The notes under the pieces: model-generated
Told to the model about the DNA's origin: nothing
Database searches by the model: none
Seen by the model: only the letters and a program-made list of their open reading frames with translations
Shown here: one piece after another, positions 51,317 to 59,888 of the stretch
Layout: every line of letters begins with the position of its first letter
Numbering within the stretch: position 1 is the stretch's first letter
Source: Pseudomonas sichuanensis
Lineage (GTDB): Bacteria; Pseudomonadota; Gammaproteobacteria; Pseudomonadales; Pseudomonadaceae
Direction: 5' to 3'
Assembly (NCBI RefSeq): GCF_003231305.1
Contig: NZ_QKVM01000002.1
Span: 124,001-188,000, forward strand
Length of the DNA stretch: 64,000 nt
Made by a program: the position numbers and the translations under genes

Positions 51317-54300
51317 TCAGCGCTGCGCGAACTGCAGCACCACCTCCAGCGGATGGCGCAGCTGCTTCTCGGTCATGCGCTTGACCTGGCTGCGGCACGA
51401 ATAACCGGTCGCCAGCGCCTCGCCGTCCTTGTCCAGCTTGGTCGCCCAGGACTGCTCGAAGATGGTCTTCGAGGTTTCCTGGTTGCGCGCCTCATGCCCA
51501 TAGGTACCGGACATGCCACAGCACCCCGTGGCCTCGGTGACCAGCTTCAGGCCCATACGCGCGAACACCTGCTCCCACTGTTTGGTACTGGCCGGCACAT
51601 TGGTCTTCTCGGTGCAGTGGGCCATCAGGCGGTAGCTGCCAGCCTTGGCCGGCGCCTGCTCGGGCAGCACGTCCATCAGCCACTCCTGGGGCAGCAGCAC
51701 TTGCGGGCAGCCCTCCAGGCCTTCGACCTTCTGGTACTCCTGGCGATACACCAGGGTCATCGCCGGGTCCAGCCCCACCAGCGGCACACCGCAGTCGGCC
51801 AGGGCCTTGAGCTGGGTACCGTTGCGGATGGCCGCCTTGGCGAAGGCGCCGAGGAACCCCTGCACATGCAGGGGCTTGCCGTTGGCACTGTAGGGCGCGA
51901 GAAACACCTTGTGCCCCAGGCGATGGGCCAGCTCGATGAACGAGGCCAGCAACGGCGTCTCGAAGTAACGGGTAAAGGCATCCTGCACCAGCACGATGCT
52001 GCGCTCGCGCTGGGCCGGGGTCAGCTCGCGCAGGGCCGGCACGCTGGCCACCTGCACGCGGCAGCGGGTCAGGGTGGCCTGGAAGTTGAAGCGGCTGATC
52101 AGCGGGCTGTCGACCATGCCGACCTGGTCCGCCAGCAGCTTGCTCACCCACTTCGAGCCCATCACCGCGTTGTACAGGCCTGGAGCGTGGGCCAGGTACG
52201 GAATGCTGAACTCCAGCGAACCGATCAGGTAATCGCGCAGCGGGCGCTGGTAGCGGCCGTGGTACAGCTCAAGGAAGCGCGAGCGGAAGTCCGGCACGTT
52301 GACCTTGATCGGGCACTGCCCCGCGCAGGACTTGCACGCCAGGCAGCCGGCCATGGCGTCGTACACCTCGTGGGAGAAGTCCTGCTGCCCCTGCTGTTGC
52401 GCACGGCGGTTACGCAGCCGCGCTGGCAGCCCCTTGAGCCACGAGGCCTTGCGCTGGGCGGCGGCCAGCACGTCGATGTTGGCCTCGCCCTGCAGGCGCA
52501 GCCATTCTCGGATCAGCGAAGCGCGGCCCTTGGGCGAGTGCTGGCGTTCGCGGGTGGCCTTCCACGACGGGCACATGGCGTCGTTGGGGTCGTAGTTGTA
52601 GCAGGCACCGTTGCCGTTGCAGTGCACGGCGCTGCCGAAGCTCTGCCAGACGCGCTCGTCAATGCTGCGGTCGAGGTCGCCGCGCAGGGTCACGCCATCC
52701 ACCGGGGTCAGGCCTTCGACGCTGTCCGGCGGGGTGCAGATCTTGCCCGGATTGAGCTGGTTGTGCGGGTCGAACGCGCCCTTGAGGCGCTGCAGCGCCG
52801 GGTACAGTTCACCGAAATACTCCGGCACGTACTCCGAGCGCAGGCCCTTGCCGTGCTCGCCCCACAGCAGGCCGCCATAGCTTTTGGTCAGTGCCGCCAC
52901 GGCATCGGAGATCGGCTTGACCAGTGCGGCCTGGGCCGGGTCTTTCATGTCCAGCGCCGGGCGCACGTGCAACACGCCGGCATCGACATGGCCGAACATG
53001 CCGTAGGCCAGGCCATAGCCATCCAGCAGCGCGCGGAAGTCGGCAATGTAATCGGCCAACTGCTCCGGGGGCACGGCCGTGTCCTCGACGAACGGCTGCG
53101 GGCGCACTTCGCCCTCGACGTTACCCAGCAGCCCCACCGAGCGCTTGCGCATCACATAAACGCGGGTCACCGCCTCGGCGCCTTCGGCCAAGGTGTGGCC
53201 CAGGCGCTCGACACCCTTGTCGGCCTGCAAGTGCGCGACGAAGGCCTGGACCCGGGCATTGACCTCGTCCGGCTCGTCACCGCAGAACTCCACCAGGTTG
53301 ATGCCAAGGGTCGGGCGCTCGGGGTCGGCCGGGAAGTATTCGGCGACGCTGTGCCAGACGATGTCCTTCATCGCCAGCATCAGCACCTTGGAATCGACGG
53401 TCTCGATCGACAGCGGCTTGTGCGCCATCAAGGCATTGGCGTCGCGCAGGGCGTCCATGAAGCTGGTGTAGCGCACGTTGACCAGCACGGCGTACTTGGG
53501 GATCGGCAGCACATTGAGCTTGGCTTCGACCACATAGCCCAGCGAACCCTCGGCACCGCACAGCACGCTGTTGAGGTTGAAGCGGCCCTGTTCGTCGCGC
53601 AGGTGCGCCAGGTCGTAGCCGGTCAGGCAGCGGTTGAGCTTGGGGAAGGTGCTTTCGATCAGCTCGCCCTGGGTTTCCTGGATCTCGCGGGCCATACGGT
53701 ACACCTCGCCCACCCGGCCGCCGGCGGCGCAGGCTTGCTCCAGCGCGGCATCGTCGATCGGCAGGCTGTGCAGGCGCTCGCCACCGAGCAGCACGCTGTG
53801 CAGTTCGAGCACGTGGTCACGGGTCTTGCCGTAGGTGCAGCTGCCCTGGCCGCTGGCATCGGTGTTGATCATGCCGCCCACGGTGGCGCGGTTGGAGGTG
53901 GACAGCTCGGGGGCGAAGAACAGCCCGTGGGGCTTGAGCGCAGCGTTTAGCTGGTCCTTGACCGTGCCGGCCTGCACCCGCACCCAGCGCTCCTCGACGT
54001 TGATTTCGAGGATCTTGTTCATGTGCCGCGACAGGTCGACGACGATACCGTCGGTCAGCGACTGGCCGTTGGTGCCGGTACCGCCACCGCGCGGGGTGAG
54101 CTTGATCGCATGAAAGCGCGGTTCGGCCATCAGCGTGGCGACCCGCGCCACGTCGTCGGCGTCCAGCGGGAACACCGCCGCCTGGGGCAGGCGCTGGTAG
54201 ATCGAGTTGTCGGTGGCCAGCACGGTACGGGTGCCGTAGTCGGCGCTGATCTGGCCACGGAAGCCGCTGTTTTTCAGGGCTTCGAGGAATTCGGGGTAGT

Positions 54301-54337
54301 TGGCGGCAGGCGCACGGGGCAGCAACTGGGCGATCAT
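51317..54337 (-). CDS. FAD-binding and 4Fe-4S dehydrogenase of the YdiJ type
   Basis: A 1006-residue multidomain oxidoreductase. Residues about 40-260 are a FAD-binding type 4 (PCMH) domain (IKLTPRGGGTGTNGQSLTDGIVVDLSRHMNKI), about 270-560 a FAD-oxidase C-terminal domain, about 640-690 a ferredoxin-like segment with CLACKSCAGQCPIKVNVP, and the C-terminus carries a glycolate-oxidase-type cysteine region (ATGCCGMSGTYGHE). The architecture is that of E. coli YdiJ, a D-2-hydroxy acid (D-2-hydroxyglutarate-type) dehydrogenase; the exact substrate here is inference. Divergent from the LysR gene. Confidence 0.88.
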   Translation of the reverse strand: MIAQLLPRAPAANYPEFLEALKNSGFRGQISADYGTRTVLATDNSIYQRLPQAAVFPLDADDVARVATLMAEPRFHAIKLTPRGGGTGTNGQSLTDGIVVDLSRHMNKILEINVEERWVRVQAGTVKDQLNAALKPHGLFFAPELSTSNRATVGGMINTDASGQGSCTYGKTRDHVLELHSVLLGGERLHSLPIDDAALEQACAAGGRVGEVYRMAREIQETQGELIESTFPKLNRCLTGYDLAHLRDEQGRFNLNSVLCGAEGSLGYVVEAKLNVLPIPKYAVLVNVRYTSFMDALRDANALMAHKPLSIETVDSKVLMLAMKDIVWHSVAEYFPADPERPTLGINLVEFCGDEPDEVNARVQAFVAHLQADKGVERLGHTLAEGAEAVTRVYVMRKRSVGLLGNVEGEVRPQPFVEDTAVPPEQLADYIADFRALLDGYGLAYGMFGHVDAGVLHVRPALDMKDPAQAALVKPISDAVAALTKSYGGLLWGEHGKGLRSEYVPEYFGELYPALQRLKGAFDPHNQLNPGKICTPPDSVEGLTPVDGVTLRGDLDRSIDERVWQSFGSAVHCNGNGACYNYDPNDAMCPSWKATRERQHSPKGRASLIREWLRLQGEANIDVLAAAQRKASWLKGLPARLRNRRAQQQGQQDFSHEVYDAMAGCLACKSCAGQCPIKVNVPDFRSRFLELYHGRYQRPLRDYLIGSLEFSIPYLAHAPGLYNAVMGSKWVSKLLADQVGMVDSPLISRFNFQATLTRCRVQVASVPALRELTPAQRERSIVLVQDAFTRYFETPLLASFIELAHRLGHKVFLAPYSANGKPLHVQGFLGAFAKAAIRNGTQLKALADCGVPLVGLDPAMTLVYRQEYQKVEGLEGCPQVLLPQEWLMDVLPEQAPAKAGSYRLMAHCTEKTNVPASTKQWEQVFARMGLKLVTEATGCCGMSGTYGHEARNQETSKTIFEQSWATKLDKDGEALATGYSCRSQVKRMTEKQLRHPLEVVLQFAQR

Positions 54338-54417
54338 CGTTGGATGGCCTCTTGATATGGGCTTGTTCACGGTTTCAGGCGCGACGCAGTTGTCATCGGG
54401 GGAGCAGGCTTGAAGCC

Positions 54418-54442
54418 ATCGCGGGGCAAGCCCGCTCCCACG
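54418..54442. repeat. Single REP element, GGGCTTGCCCC type
   Basis: ATCGCGGGGCAAGCCCGCTC then CCAC: one unpaired copy inside the divergent promoter region between the YdiJ-type and LysR genes, an unusual place for a REP. Confidence 0.85.
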
Positions 54443-54567
54443 AATATGAGCGTTTCCTGTTCATCCGGCATGAATGCAACTCAAGCGGATGACGAATGTG
54501 CCAATGTTCCTGTAGTTTCGCGCCAAGGGCAAACGGATATTCCTGCCGCTATCAATGAGTTTTATGA

Positions 54568-55449
54568 ATGAATTACCGCCACCTCACGCCATCGATGTCG
54601 CTGCTGCTGGCATTCGAGGCCGCCGCCCGGCATGAAAGCTACACCCGCGCCGCCGCGGAGCTTTCGCTTACGCAAAGCGCGGTGAGCCGCCAGGTGCAGG
54701 CACTGGAGCAGCAACTGGGGCTTACCCTGTTCCGCCGCGAGGGGCGCCAGGTGCAACTGACCGACGTTGGCCGCCTGTACCAGCGCGAGCTGAGCGAGGC
54801 GCTGGGGCGCATCCGCAGTGCCACCTTGCAGGCGCTGGCCTATCAGTCCGGGGTCGGCACCCTGCGCCTGGCCACCCTGCCGACCTTCGGCTCGAAATGG
54901 CTGCTGCCGCGCCTGCATGCCTTCTACAGCGCCCACCCGGGGATGTTGGTGCATATTCATTCACGTATCGAAGCGATCAATTTCGACGCCAGCGAGATCG
55001 ACGCGGCCATCGGCGTGGCCAGCCACGACCTGCCGGGGCTGATCTGCCATCGCCTGCATGCCGAGGAACTGGTGGTGATCCTGCCGCCCGAGGCCGCCGG
55101 CGACGACGACTGGAGCCCGACGCGTATCAGCGGGCAAGTGCTGCTGAATGTCGCCAACAATCCACATGCCTGGGGCGAATGGTTCTCCTATCACGCCCTG
55201 CCCCACCGCGCGATGCGCCTGGGGCCTAGCTTCGAGCTGACCTCGCACCTGATCCAGGCCGTGCGCGCCGGCATCGGCATCGGCCTGGTGCCACGCATTC
55301 TGGTGCAGGAAGAACTGGCCAATGGAGAACTGTTCAGCCCTGGAGAGCCATTTGCCAGCCAGCGCAGTTACTACCTGATCTATCCGCCGAGGAATGAGGC
55401 GTTGCCTTCGTTGCGGGCGTTCCGCAGTTGGCTGCTCGAACAGATCTGA
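54568..55449 (+). CDS. LysR-family regulator of the GcvA type
   Basis: A 293-residue LysR regulator: N-terminal helix-turn-helix (MSLLLAFEAAARHESYTRAAAELSLTQSAVSRQVQALEQQLGLTLF) and an effector domain (LRLATLPTFGSKWLLPRLHAFYSAHPGMLVHI; QAVRAGIGIGLVPRILVQEEL). The target and effector are unknown. It is divergent from the YdiJ-type dehydrogenase gene with a 230-base gap, the usual layout for a LysR gene and its target, so regulation of that gene is a reasonable inference. Confidence 0.9.
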   Translation: MNYRHLTPSMSLLLAFEAAARHESYTRAAAELSLTQSAVSRQVQALEQQLGLTLFRREGRQVQLTDVGRLYQRELSEALGRIRSATLQALAYQSGVGTLRLATLPTFGSKWLLPRLHAFYSAHPGMLVHIHSRIEAINFDASEIDAAIGVASHDLPGLICHRLHAEELVVILPPEAAGDDDWSPTRISGQVLLNVANNPHAWGEWFSYHALPHRAMRLGPSFELTSHLIQAVRAGIGIGLVPRILVQEELANGELFSPGEPFASQRSYYLIYPPRNEALPSLRAFRSWLLEQI

Positions 55450-55455
55450 GGGCCT

Positions 55456-55526
55456 CATCGCTGGCAAGCCAGCTCCCACAGTTGACGGCGATCGCAGTCA
55501 TTGTGGGAGCCGGCTTGCCGGCGATG
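55456..55526. repeat. REP inverted pair, CTGGCAAGCCAG/CCGGCTTGCCGG type
   Basis: CATCGCTGGCAAGCCAGCTC then CCAC and the inverted GTGGGAGCCGGCTTGCCGGC then GATG. The two arms differ by compensating bases (CTGG/CCAG versus CCGG/CCGG), so each is palindromic on its own. Confidence 0.9.
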
Positions 55527-55546
55527 AGGGCGGCACCGACAACAAA

Positions 55547-55578
55547 AAACCCGATGCCAGTCTCCCGGCATCGGGTTT
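55547..55578. terminator. Bidirectional terminator between the LysR gene and aroP
   Basis: AAACCCGATGCC and GGCATCGGGTTT pair with an eight-base loop; the minus side continues into a T-run and the plus side into TGTTC. Confidence 0.85.
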
Positions 55579-55597
55579 GTTCAACCAGCCTCAGCGC

Positions 55598-57016
55598 TTA
55601 CTTGGCGACAGTGCCAGCCGCACCGTTGGCCTGCGAGCCACGCTTGCTCTTGAGCATGTAGGCCACATACATCACCACCAGCCACACCGGCATCGCATAC
55701 ACCGACACCTGAATGCCCGGGATCTGCAGCATGATGCCCAGGATCAGCACCACGAACGCCAGCACCACATAGTTGCCGTAGGGGTACCACAGCGCCTTGA
55801 ACAGCGGCTTCTGGCCGGTACGGTCGAGGTGCTGACGGAACTTCAGGTGCGAGTAGCTGATCATCGCCCAGTTGATCACCAGGGTCGCCACCACCAGCGA
55901 CATCAGCAGCTCCAGGGCATTCTGCGGCATCAGGTAGTTGAGCAGCACCGCGATCAGGGTCACGGCCGCCGACACCAGGATCGAACGCACCGGCACACCG
56001 CGCTTGTCCACCTTGGCCAGGGCCGCCGGGGCATCGCCCTGCTCGGCCATGCCCAGCAGCATACGGGCGTTGCAGTAGGTGCCGCTGTTGTACACCGACA
56101 GTGCCGCGGTCAGTACCACGAAGTTCAGCAGGTGCGCGGCCACGTCACTGCCCAGCAGCGAGAACACCTGGACGAACGGGCTGCTGCCATAGCTGCCACC
56201 GGAGGCGTCGATGCTGGCGACCAGGGTGTCCCATGGCGTCAGCGACAGCAGCACGACCAGGGCACCGACGTAGAAGATCAGGATGCGGTAGATGACCTGG
56301 TTGATGGCCTTGGGGATCACGGTCTTCGGCTTGTCGGCCTCGGCAGCGGTGAAGCCGAGCATTTCCAGGCCACCGAAGGAGAACATGATGAACGCCAGGG
56401 CCATCACCAGGCCGCTGACCCCATTGGGGAAGAAGCCGCCGTGGGCCCACAGGTTGGTGACCGTAGCCTCAGGGCCACCGCTACCGCTGGTCAGCAGGTA
56501 GGCACCCAGGCCGATCATGCCGACGATGGCGGCCACCTTGATGATGGCGAACCAGAACTCGGCCTCGCCGAAGAACTTCACGTTCATCAGGTTGATGGCG
56601 TTGATCAGCAGGAAGAACCCTGCCGCAGTGACCCAGGTCGGGATCTCCGGCCACCAGTAATGGACGTACTTACCCACCGCCGACAGTTCCGACATGCCGA
56701 CCAGGATGTACAGCACCCAGCAGTTCCAGCCCGACAGGAAGCCGGCGAAACCGCCCCAGTACTTGTGCGCGAAGTGGCTGAAGGAACCGGCCACCGGCTC
56801 TTCGACGATCATCTCGCCCAGTTGGCGCATGATCATGAAGGCAATGAAGCCGCAGATGGCGTAGCCGAGGATCATCGACGGACCCGCGGATTTCATCACG
56901 CCGGCCGAGCCGAGGAACAATCCGGTGCCGATGGCGCCGCCCAGGGCGATCAGCTGGATATGGCGGTTCTTCAAGCCACGCTTGAGCTCGCCAGACTGTG
57001 AGTTATGTCCACTCAT
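55598..57016 (-). CDS. aroP: Aromatic amino-acid permease AroP
   Basis: A 472-residue APC-superfamily permease with twelve hydrophobic segments. MSGHNSQSGELKRGLKNRHIQLIALGGAIGTGLFLGSAGVMKSAGP is the AroP/PheP-type N-terminus; ILGYAICGFIAFMIMRQLGEMIVEEPVAGSFSHFA and the glutamate in AFIMFSFGGLEMLGFTAAEADKP are family motifs. It imports Phe, Tyr and Trp by proton symport. ATG at 57016 has AGGTGA upstream. It could supply the PhhABC pathway 8 kb away, a functional guess. Confidence 0.9.
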   Translation of the reverse strand: MSGHNSQSGELKRGLKNRHIQLIALGGAIGTGLFLGSAGVMKSAGPSMILGYAICGFIAFMIMRQLGEMIVEEPVAGSFSHFAHKYWGGFAGFLSGWNCWVLYILVGMSELSAVGKYVHYWWPEIPTWVTAAGFFLLINAINLMNVKFFGEAEFWFAIIKVAAIVGMIGLGAYLLTSGSGGPEATVTNLWAHGGFFPNGVSGLVMALAFIMFSFGGLEMLGFTAAEADKPKTVIPKAINQVIYRILIFYVGALVVLLSLTPWDTLVASIDASGGSYGSSPFVQVFSLLGSDVAAHLLNFVVLTAALSVYNSGTYCNARMLLGMAEQGDAPAALAKVDKRGVPVRSILVSAAVTLIAVLLNYLMPQNALELLMSLVVATLVINWAMISYSHLKFRQHLDRTGQKPLFKALWYPYGNYVVLAFVVLILGIMLQIPGIQVSVYAMPVWLVVMYVAYMLKSKRGSQANGAAGTVAK

Positions 57017-57613
57017 GAACGAAGTCACCTGCTTGTTTTTATCTGTGACGGAATCGGACCCACCGCGCTCGTGGCGCAGCGGAATGGGCAAGGTGGTTAC
57101 CTTGGGTTCTTGGACGGGTCTGTCGCGGTGGGCACAGGGGCCCAGGGCGAATCAACCGGGTGTCAGCAAGAGTGCGCGGTACGCAAGGGGGTCACAGGTA
57201 AAACGCGGCGCATTGTATACCCCTGCAAACGCGCAGGCGTCAACGCGTTGCATCGTTTCCTGTGGAAAAAACGCAGCGGTCCTGGGGCGAAGGCCTGAAA
57301 AGGCGGAGTGATCGGCGTACATGGCGCCTCCATTTGTTGTTTTGTTACCGGGCTCTTTGGCCAGGCGTTGCACACGGCAATGGCGCTATATCAACGTGTG
57401 GCCAGGGTTTGGACAAGGGGGCGGATCGAGGCCGGAAGGCTCTGGAATGGCGGGCGCGGCAAGTTCTGTTTACAGCGGTAGGAAAAATCGAGTTTGGCCG
57501 GGAATTTTGCCGCGATTCGTACAATTTTCTTTACAAGGCGGTTCAAAAACTTTCCAAAACCTAAAGAAATTTCTTTTGAATCAGCTATTTGGGCCAGTTT
57601 GCAGCCCTGCACC

Positions 57614-57730
57614 CTGTAGGAGCGGCCTTGCGCCGCGAAAGGGTCGCGCAGCGGCCCCAGGATCTTAGGTAGCTTCAAAATTGCTGGGGCCGCTTTGCGG
57701 CCCCATCGCGGCACAAGGCCGCTCCTGCAG
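57614..57730. repeat. Nested REP-like palindrome, GGCCTTGCGCCGCG type
   Basis: Outer arms TGTAGGAGCGGCCTTGCGCC and GGCACAAGGCCGCTCCTGCA, inner arms GCGGCCCCAG and CTGGGGCCGC, giving a long two-level stem-loop of about 117 bases. It differs from the other REPs by an AGGAGCGGCC head. Confidence 0.8.
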
Positions 57731-57755
57731 GGCCCGCGCCAATTCGCCGGGCACA

Positions 57756-57784
57756 AAAAAGCCAGCCCGATGGCTGGCTCTTTC
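57756..57784 (-). terminator. Terminator after rluB
   Basis: AAAGAGCCAGCC, ATCG, GGCTGGCTTTTTT on the minus strand, a ten-base-pair stem (one bulge) ending in six T, 15 bases past the rluB stop. Confidence 0.87.
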
Positions 57785-57798
57785 GCTACACGGGCCGA

Positions 57799-58863
57799 TC
57801 AGCCACGCGGCTTGCCGCGACCACGGCCGGCCGGCTTGTCACCGTCCGGGCGGGCGGGACGCTTGCGCATGTCACTCGGACGCTCGGCCACCGCGCTGCC
57901 ACGGTTGCCTTTGCGCGGCGCAGCCTCTTCACGCGGCGCACGCGCCGGGCGCTCGGCCTGAGCTTCGCCGGCCGGGCGCAGGGTGCGCACGCGCTCGCCA
58001 CGGCCCAATGGGCGGGTCGACTTGCGCTGCATGCGCTCCATCTTGTCCTTGGCCTTGAGGTTCAGCGTTGGCAGAGCCACCGGCTGCAGGCCCACTTCGG
58101 CGGCCAGGATATCGATCTCGCCCTGGCTCATTTCGCGCCAGCGGCCCATCGGCAGGTCGGAGTTGAGGAACACCGGGCCAAAGCGCACGCGCTTCAGGCG
58201 GCTGACCACCACACCTTGCGACTCCCACAGGCGACGCACTTCACGGTTACGGCCTTCCATCACCACGCAGTGGTACCAGTGGTTGAAGCCTTCACCACCC
58301 GGGGCCTTCTGGATGTCGGTGAACTTGGCCGGGCCGTCCTCGAGCATCACGCCAGCCTTGAGGCGCTCGACCATGTCGTCGTCGACCTCACCGCGCACGC
58401 GCACGGCGTACTCGCGGTCCATCTCGTAGGACGGGTGCATCAGGCGGTTGGCCAGCTCACCGTCGGTGGTGAACAGCAACAGGCCGGTGGTGTTGATGTC
58501 CAGACGGCCGATGTTGATCCAGCGGCCCTCTTTCGGACGCGGCAGGCGGTCGAATACGGTCGGGCGGCCTTCCGGGTCGTCACGGGTGCAGATTTCGCCG
58601 TCGGGCTTGTTGTACATGATCACGCGGCGGGTCGCTTCGGCGGCCTCGACGCGCTTGATCAGCTTGCCGTCAACGGTGATGGCGTCGTGCAGGTCGACGC
58701 GCAGGCCCAGGGTGGCCTCGACACCGTTGACCTTGATGCGGCCCTGGCTGATCCAGGCCTCGACGTCACGACGCGAGCCCACGCCGATACGCGCCAGCAC
58801 TTTCTGCAGCTTTTCGCCGGACGGAGGGGTAGGTTGTTGGTCCTGCAGGTCTTGCTCACTCAT
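57799..58863 (-). CDS. rluB: 23S rRNA pseudouridine synthase RluB
   Basis: A 354-residue RluB. S4-like RNA-binding domain (GEKLQKVLARIGVGSRRDVEAWISQGRIKVNG), the catalytic core IGRLDINTTGLLLFTTDGELANRLMHPSYEMDREYAVRV with the catalytic Asp in GRLDINT, and a long basic tail (about 275-354, rich in Arg, Pro, Gly and Ala) typical of RluB in pseudomonads. It makes pseudouridine 2605 of 23S rRNA. ATG at 58863 has GGAGG seven bases upstream. It follows scpB, with a REP pair between. Confidence 0.95.
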   Translation of the reverse strand: MSEQDLQDQQPTPPSGEKLQKVLARIGVGSRRDVEAWISQGRIKVNGVEATLGLRVDLHDAITVDGKLIKRVEAAEATRRVIMYNKPDGEICTRDDPEGRPTVFDRLPRPKEGRWINIGRLDINTTGLLLFTTDGELANRLMHPSYEMDREYAVRVRGEVDDDMVERLKAGVMLEDGPAKFTDIQKAPGGEGFNHWYHCVVMEGRNREVRRLWESQGVVVSRLKRVRFGPVFLNSDLPMGRWREMSQGEIDILAAEVGLQPVALPTLNLKAKDKMERMQRKSTRPLGRGERVRTLRPAGEAQAERPARAPREEAAPRKGNRGSAVAERPSDMRKRPARPDGDKPAGRGRGKPRG

Positions 58864-59021
58864 CTGGGCACCTCCCGGTGTATTAGTGAAAGCGGTTTTT
58901 GGCGACGGATGCGCCAAAGGGGCGCGCATCATACGCGGTTCGGCGCGGGAACGCACTGGAGGGTAGGCTGTTTTTTGAGGTTGGGGAGCGCTTTCTGCCA
59001 GATGGCACTTCATTGCTCGCG

Positions 59022-59099
59022 CCGGCCCTTTCGCGGGTAAACCCGCTCCCACAGGATTACTGCTGCTGTGGGAGCGGGTTTACCCGCGAAGAGGCCGGC
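59022..59099. repeat. REP inverted pair, GGGTTTACCC type
   Basis: CCTTTCGCGGGTAAACCCGC then TCCCAC, 15 bases, GTGGGAGCGGGTTTACCCGC then GAAGAGG. It lies between scpB and rluB, so these two genes are probably not a tight operon here. Confidence 0.9.
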
Positions 59100-59117
59100 G
59101 CAGCAAACGCATGGACA

Positions 59118-59876
59118 TCAGGGCTCCAGCCTGGCTTGCGCTTCAGGCTCTTCGCGCAAATCATCGAAGTCAGTCTTGAGCCCCTCTTCCATCGCATCCA
59201 GCTCCACCAGCAGCGAGCGGAAGCTGGTTTCATCCTTCGGCGCTGGCGCTTCACCCTCCTCGCCCAGGCTGGCATCGGCCAAGGCCTGCAGGTGCGCGGG
59301 CACCGGCGCTTCGTCCGGGTCGTCGAGTGGCGCCTCCGACTCCAGCTCACGCAACTCGGCCAGCGCCGGGAGCTGATCGAGGCTCTTGAGGTTGAAGTGA
59401 TCGAGGAATGCCTTGGTGGTGGCGAACATGGCCGGCCGCCCGGGCACCTCACGGTAACCGACGATACGGATCCACTCACGCTCCATCAGGGTCTTGATGA
59501 TGTTGCTGTTCACCGCCACCCCCCGCACATCCTCGATCTCGCCGCGGGTAATGGGCTGGCGATAGGCGATCAGCGCAAGGGTTTCAAGCAAGGCACGGGA
59601 ATAGCGCTGCGGGCGCTCTTCCCATAGGCGGCCGACCCAAGGCGCATAGCTTTCGCGGATCTGCAGGCGGTAACCGGTGGCCACCTCTTTGAGCTCGAAG
59701 GCGCGGCCATTGCAAGACTTGCCGAGCACCTCCAGGGCTTTCTTGAAGACAGCCGGCGCCGGGCGCTCGGCCTCTTCGAACAGTTCGTACAGGCGCTCGA
59801 GGGATTGCGGCTTGCCCGAGGCGAGCAGGAAAGCCTCGATCAGCGACGCGAGTTCACGGGGTTCGTTCAGGTTCAT
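59118..59876 (-). CDS. scpB: Segregation and condensation protein B
   Basis: A 252-residue ScpB (LASLIEAFLLASGKPQSLERL; RYSRALLETLALIAYRQPITRGEIEDVRGVAVNSNIIKTLMEREWI; GRPAMFATTKAFLDHFNL), two winged-helix domains, with an acidic C-terminal extension. With ScpA and SMC (or MksB in pseudomonads) it forms a condensin for chromosome segregation. It lies 12 bases after scpA. Confidence 0.95.
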   Translation of the reverse strand: MNLNEPRELASLIEAFLLASGKPQSLERLYELFEEAERPAPAVFKKALEVLGKSCNGRAFELKEVATGYRLQIRESYAPWVGRLWEERPQRYSRALLETLALIAYRQPITRGEIEDVRGVAVNSNIIKTLMEREWIRIVGYREVPGRPAMFATTKAFLDHFNLKSLDQLPALAELRELESEAPLDDPDEAPVPAHLQALADASLGEEGEAPAPKDETSFRSLLVELDAMEEGLKTDFDDLREEPEAQARLEP

Positions 59877-59888
59877 GGGGTCGTCAGG

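Larger units (their letters stand above)
57017..57798. other. Long intergenic region upstream of aroP
   Basis: At 782 bases this is the largest non-coding stretch of the window. It includes the aroP promoter region, an AT-rich section near 57480-57600 that contains an imperfect TYR-box-like dyad (57518-57535) about 500 bases from aroP, a complex REP-like block (57614-57730) and the rluB terminator. Open frames here lack ribosome-binding sites and family features. Confidence 0.6.

Noticed and set aside
51353..53950. 865-codon plus-strand open frame
   Set aside because: It is antisense to the YdiJ-type dehydrogenase gene; composition is His/Gln/Arg-rich without domains.
57262..57668. Overlapping plus-strand frames in the aroP upstream gap
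   Set aside because: Low-complexity translation, no ribosome-binding site, and part of it is the REP-like block.
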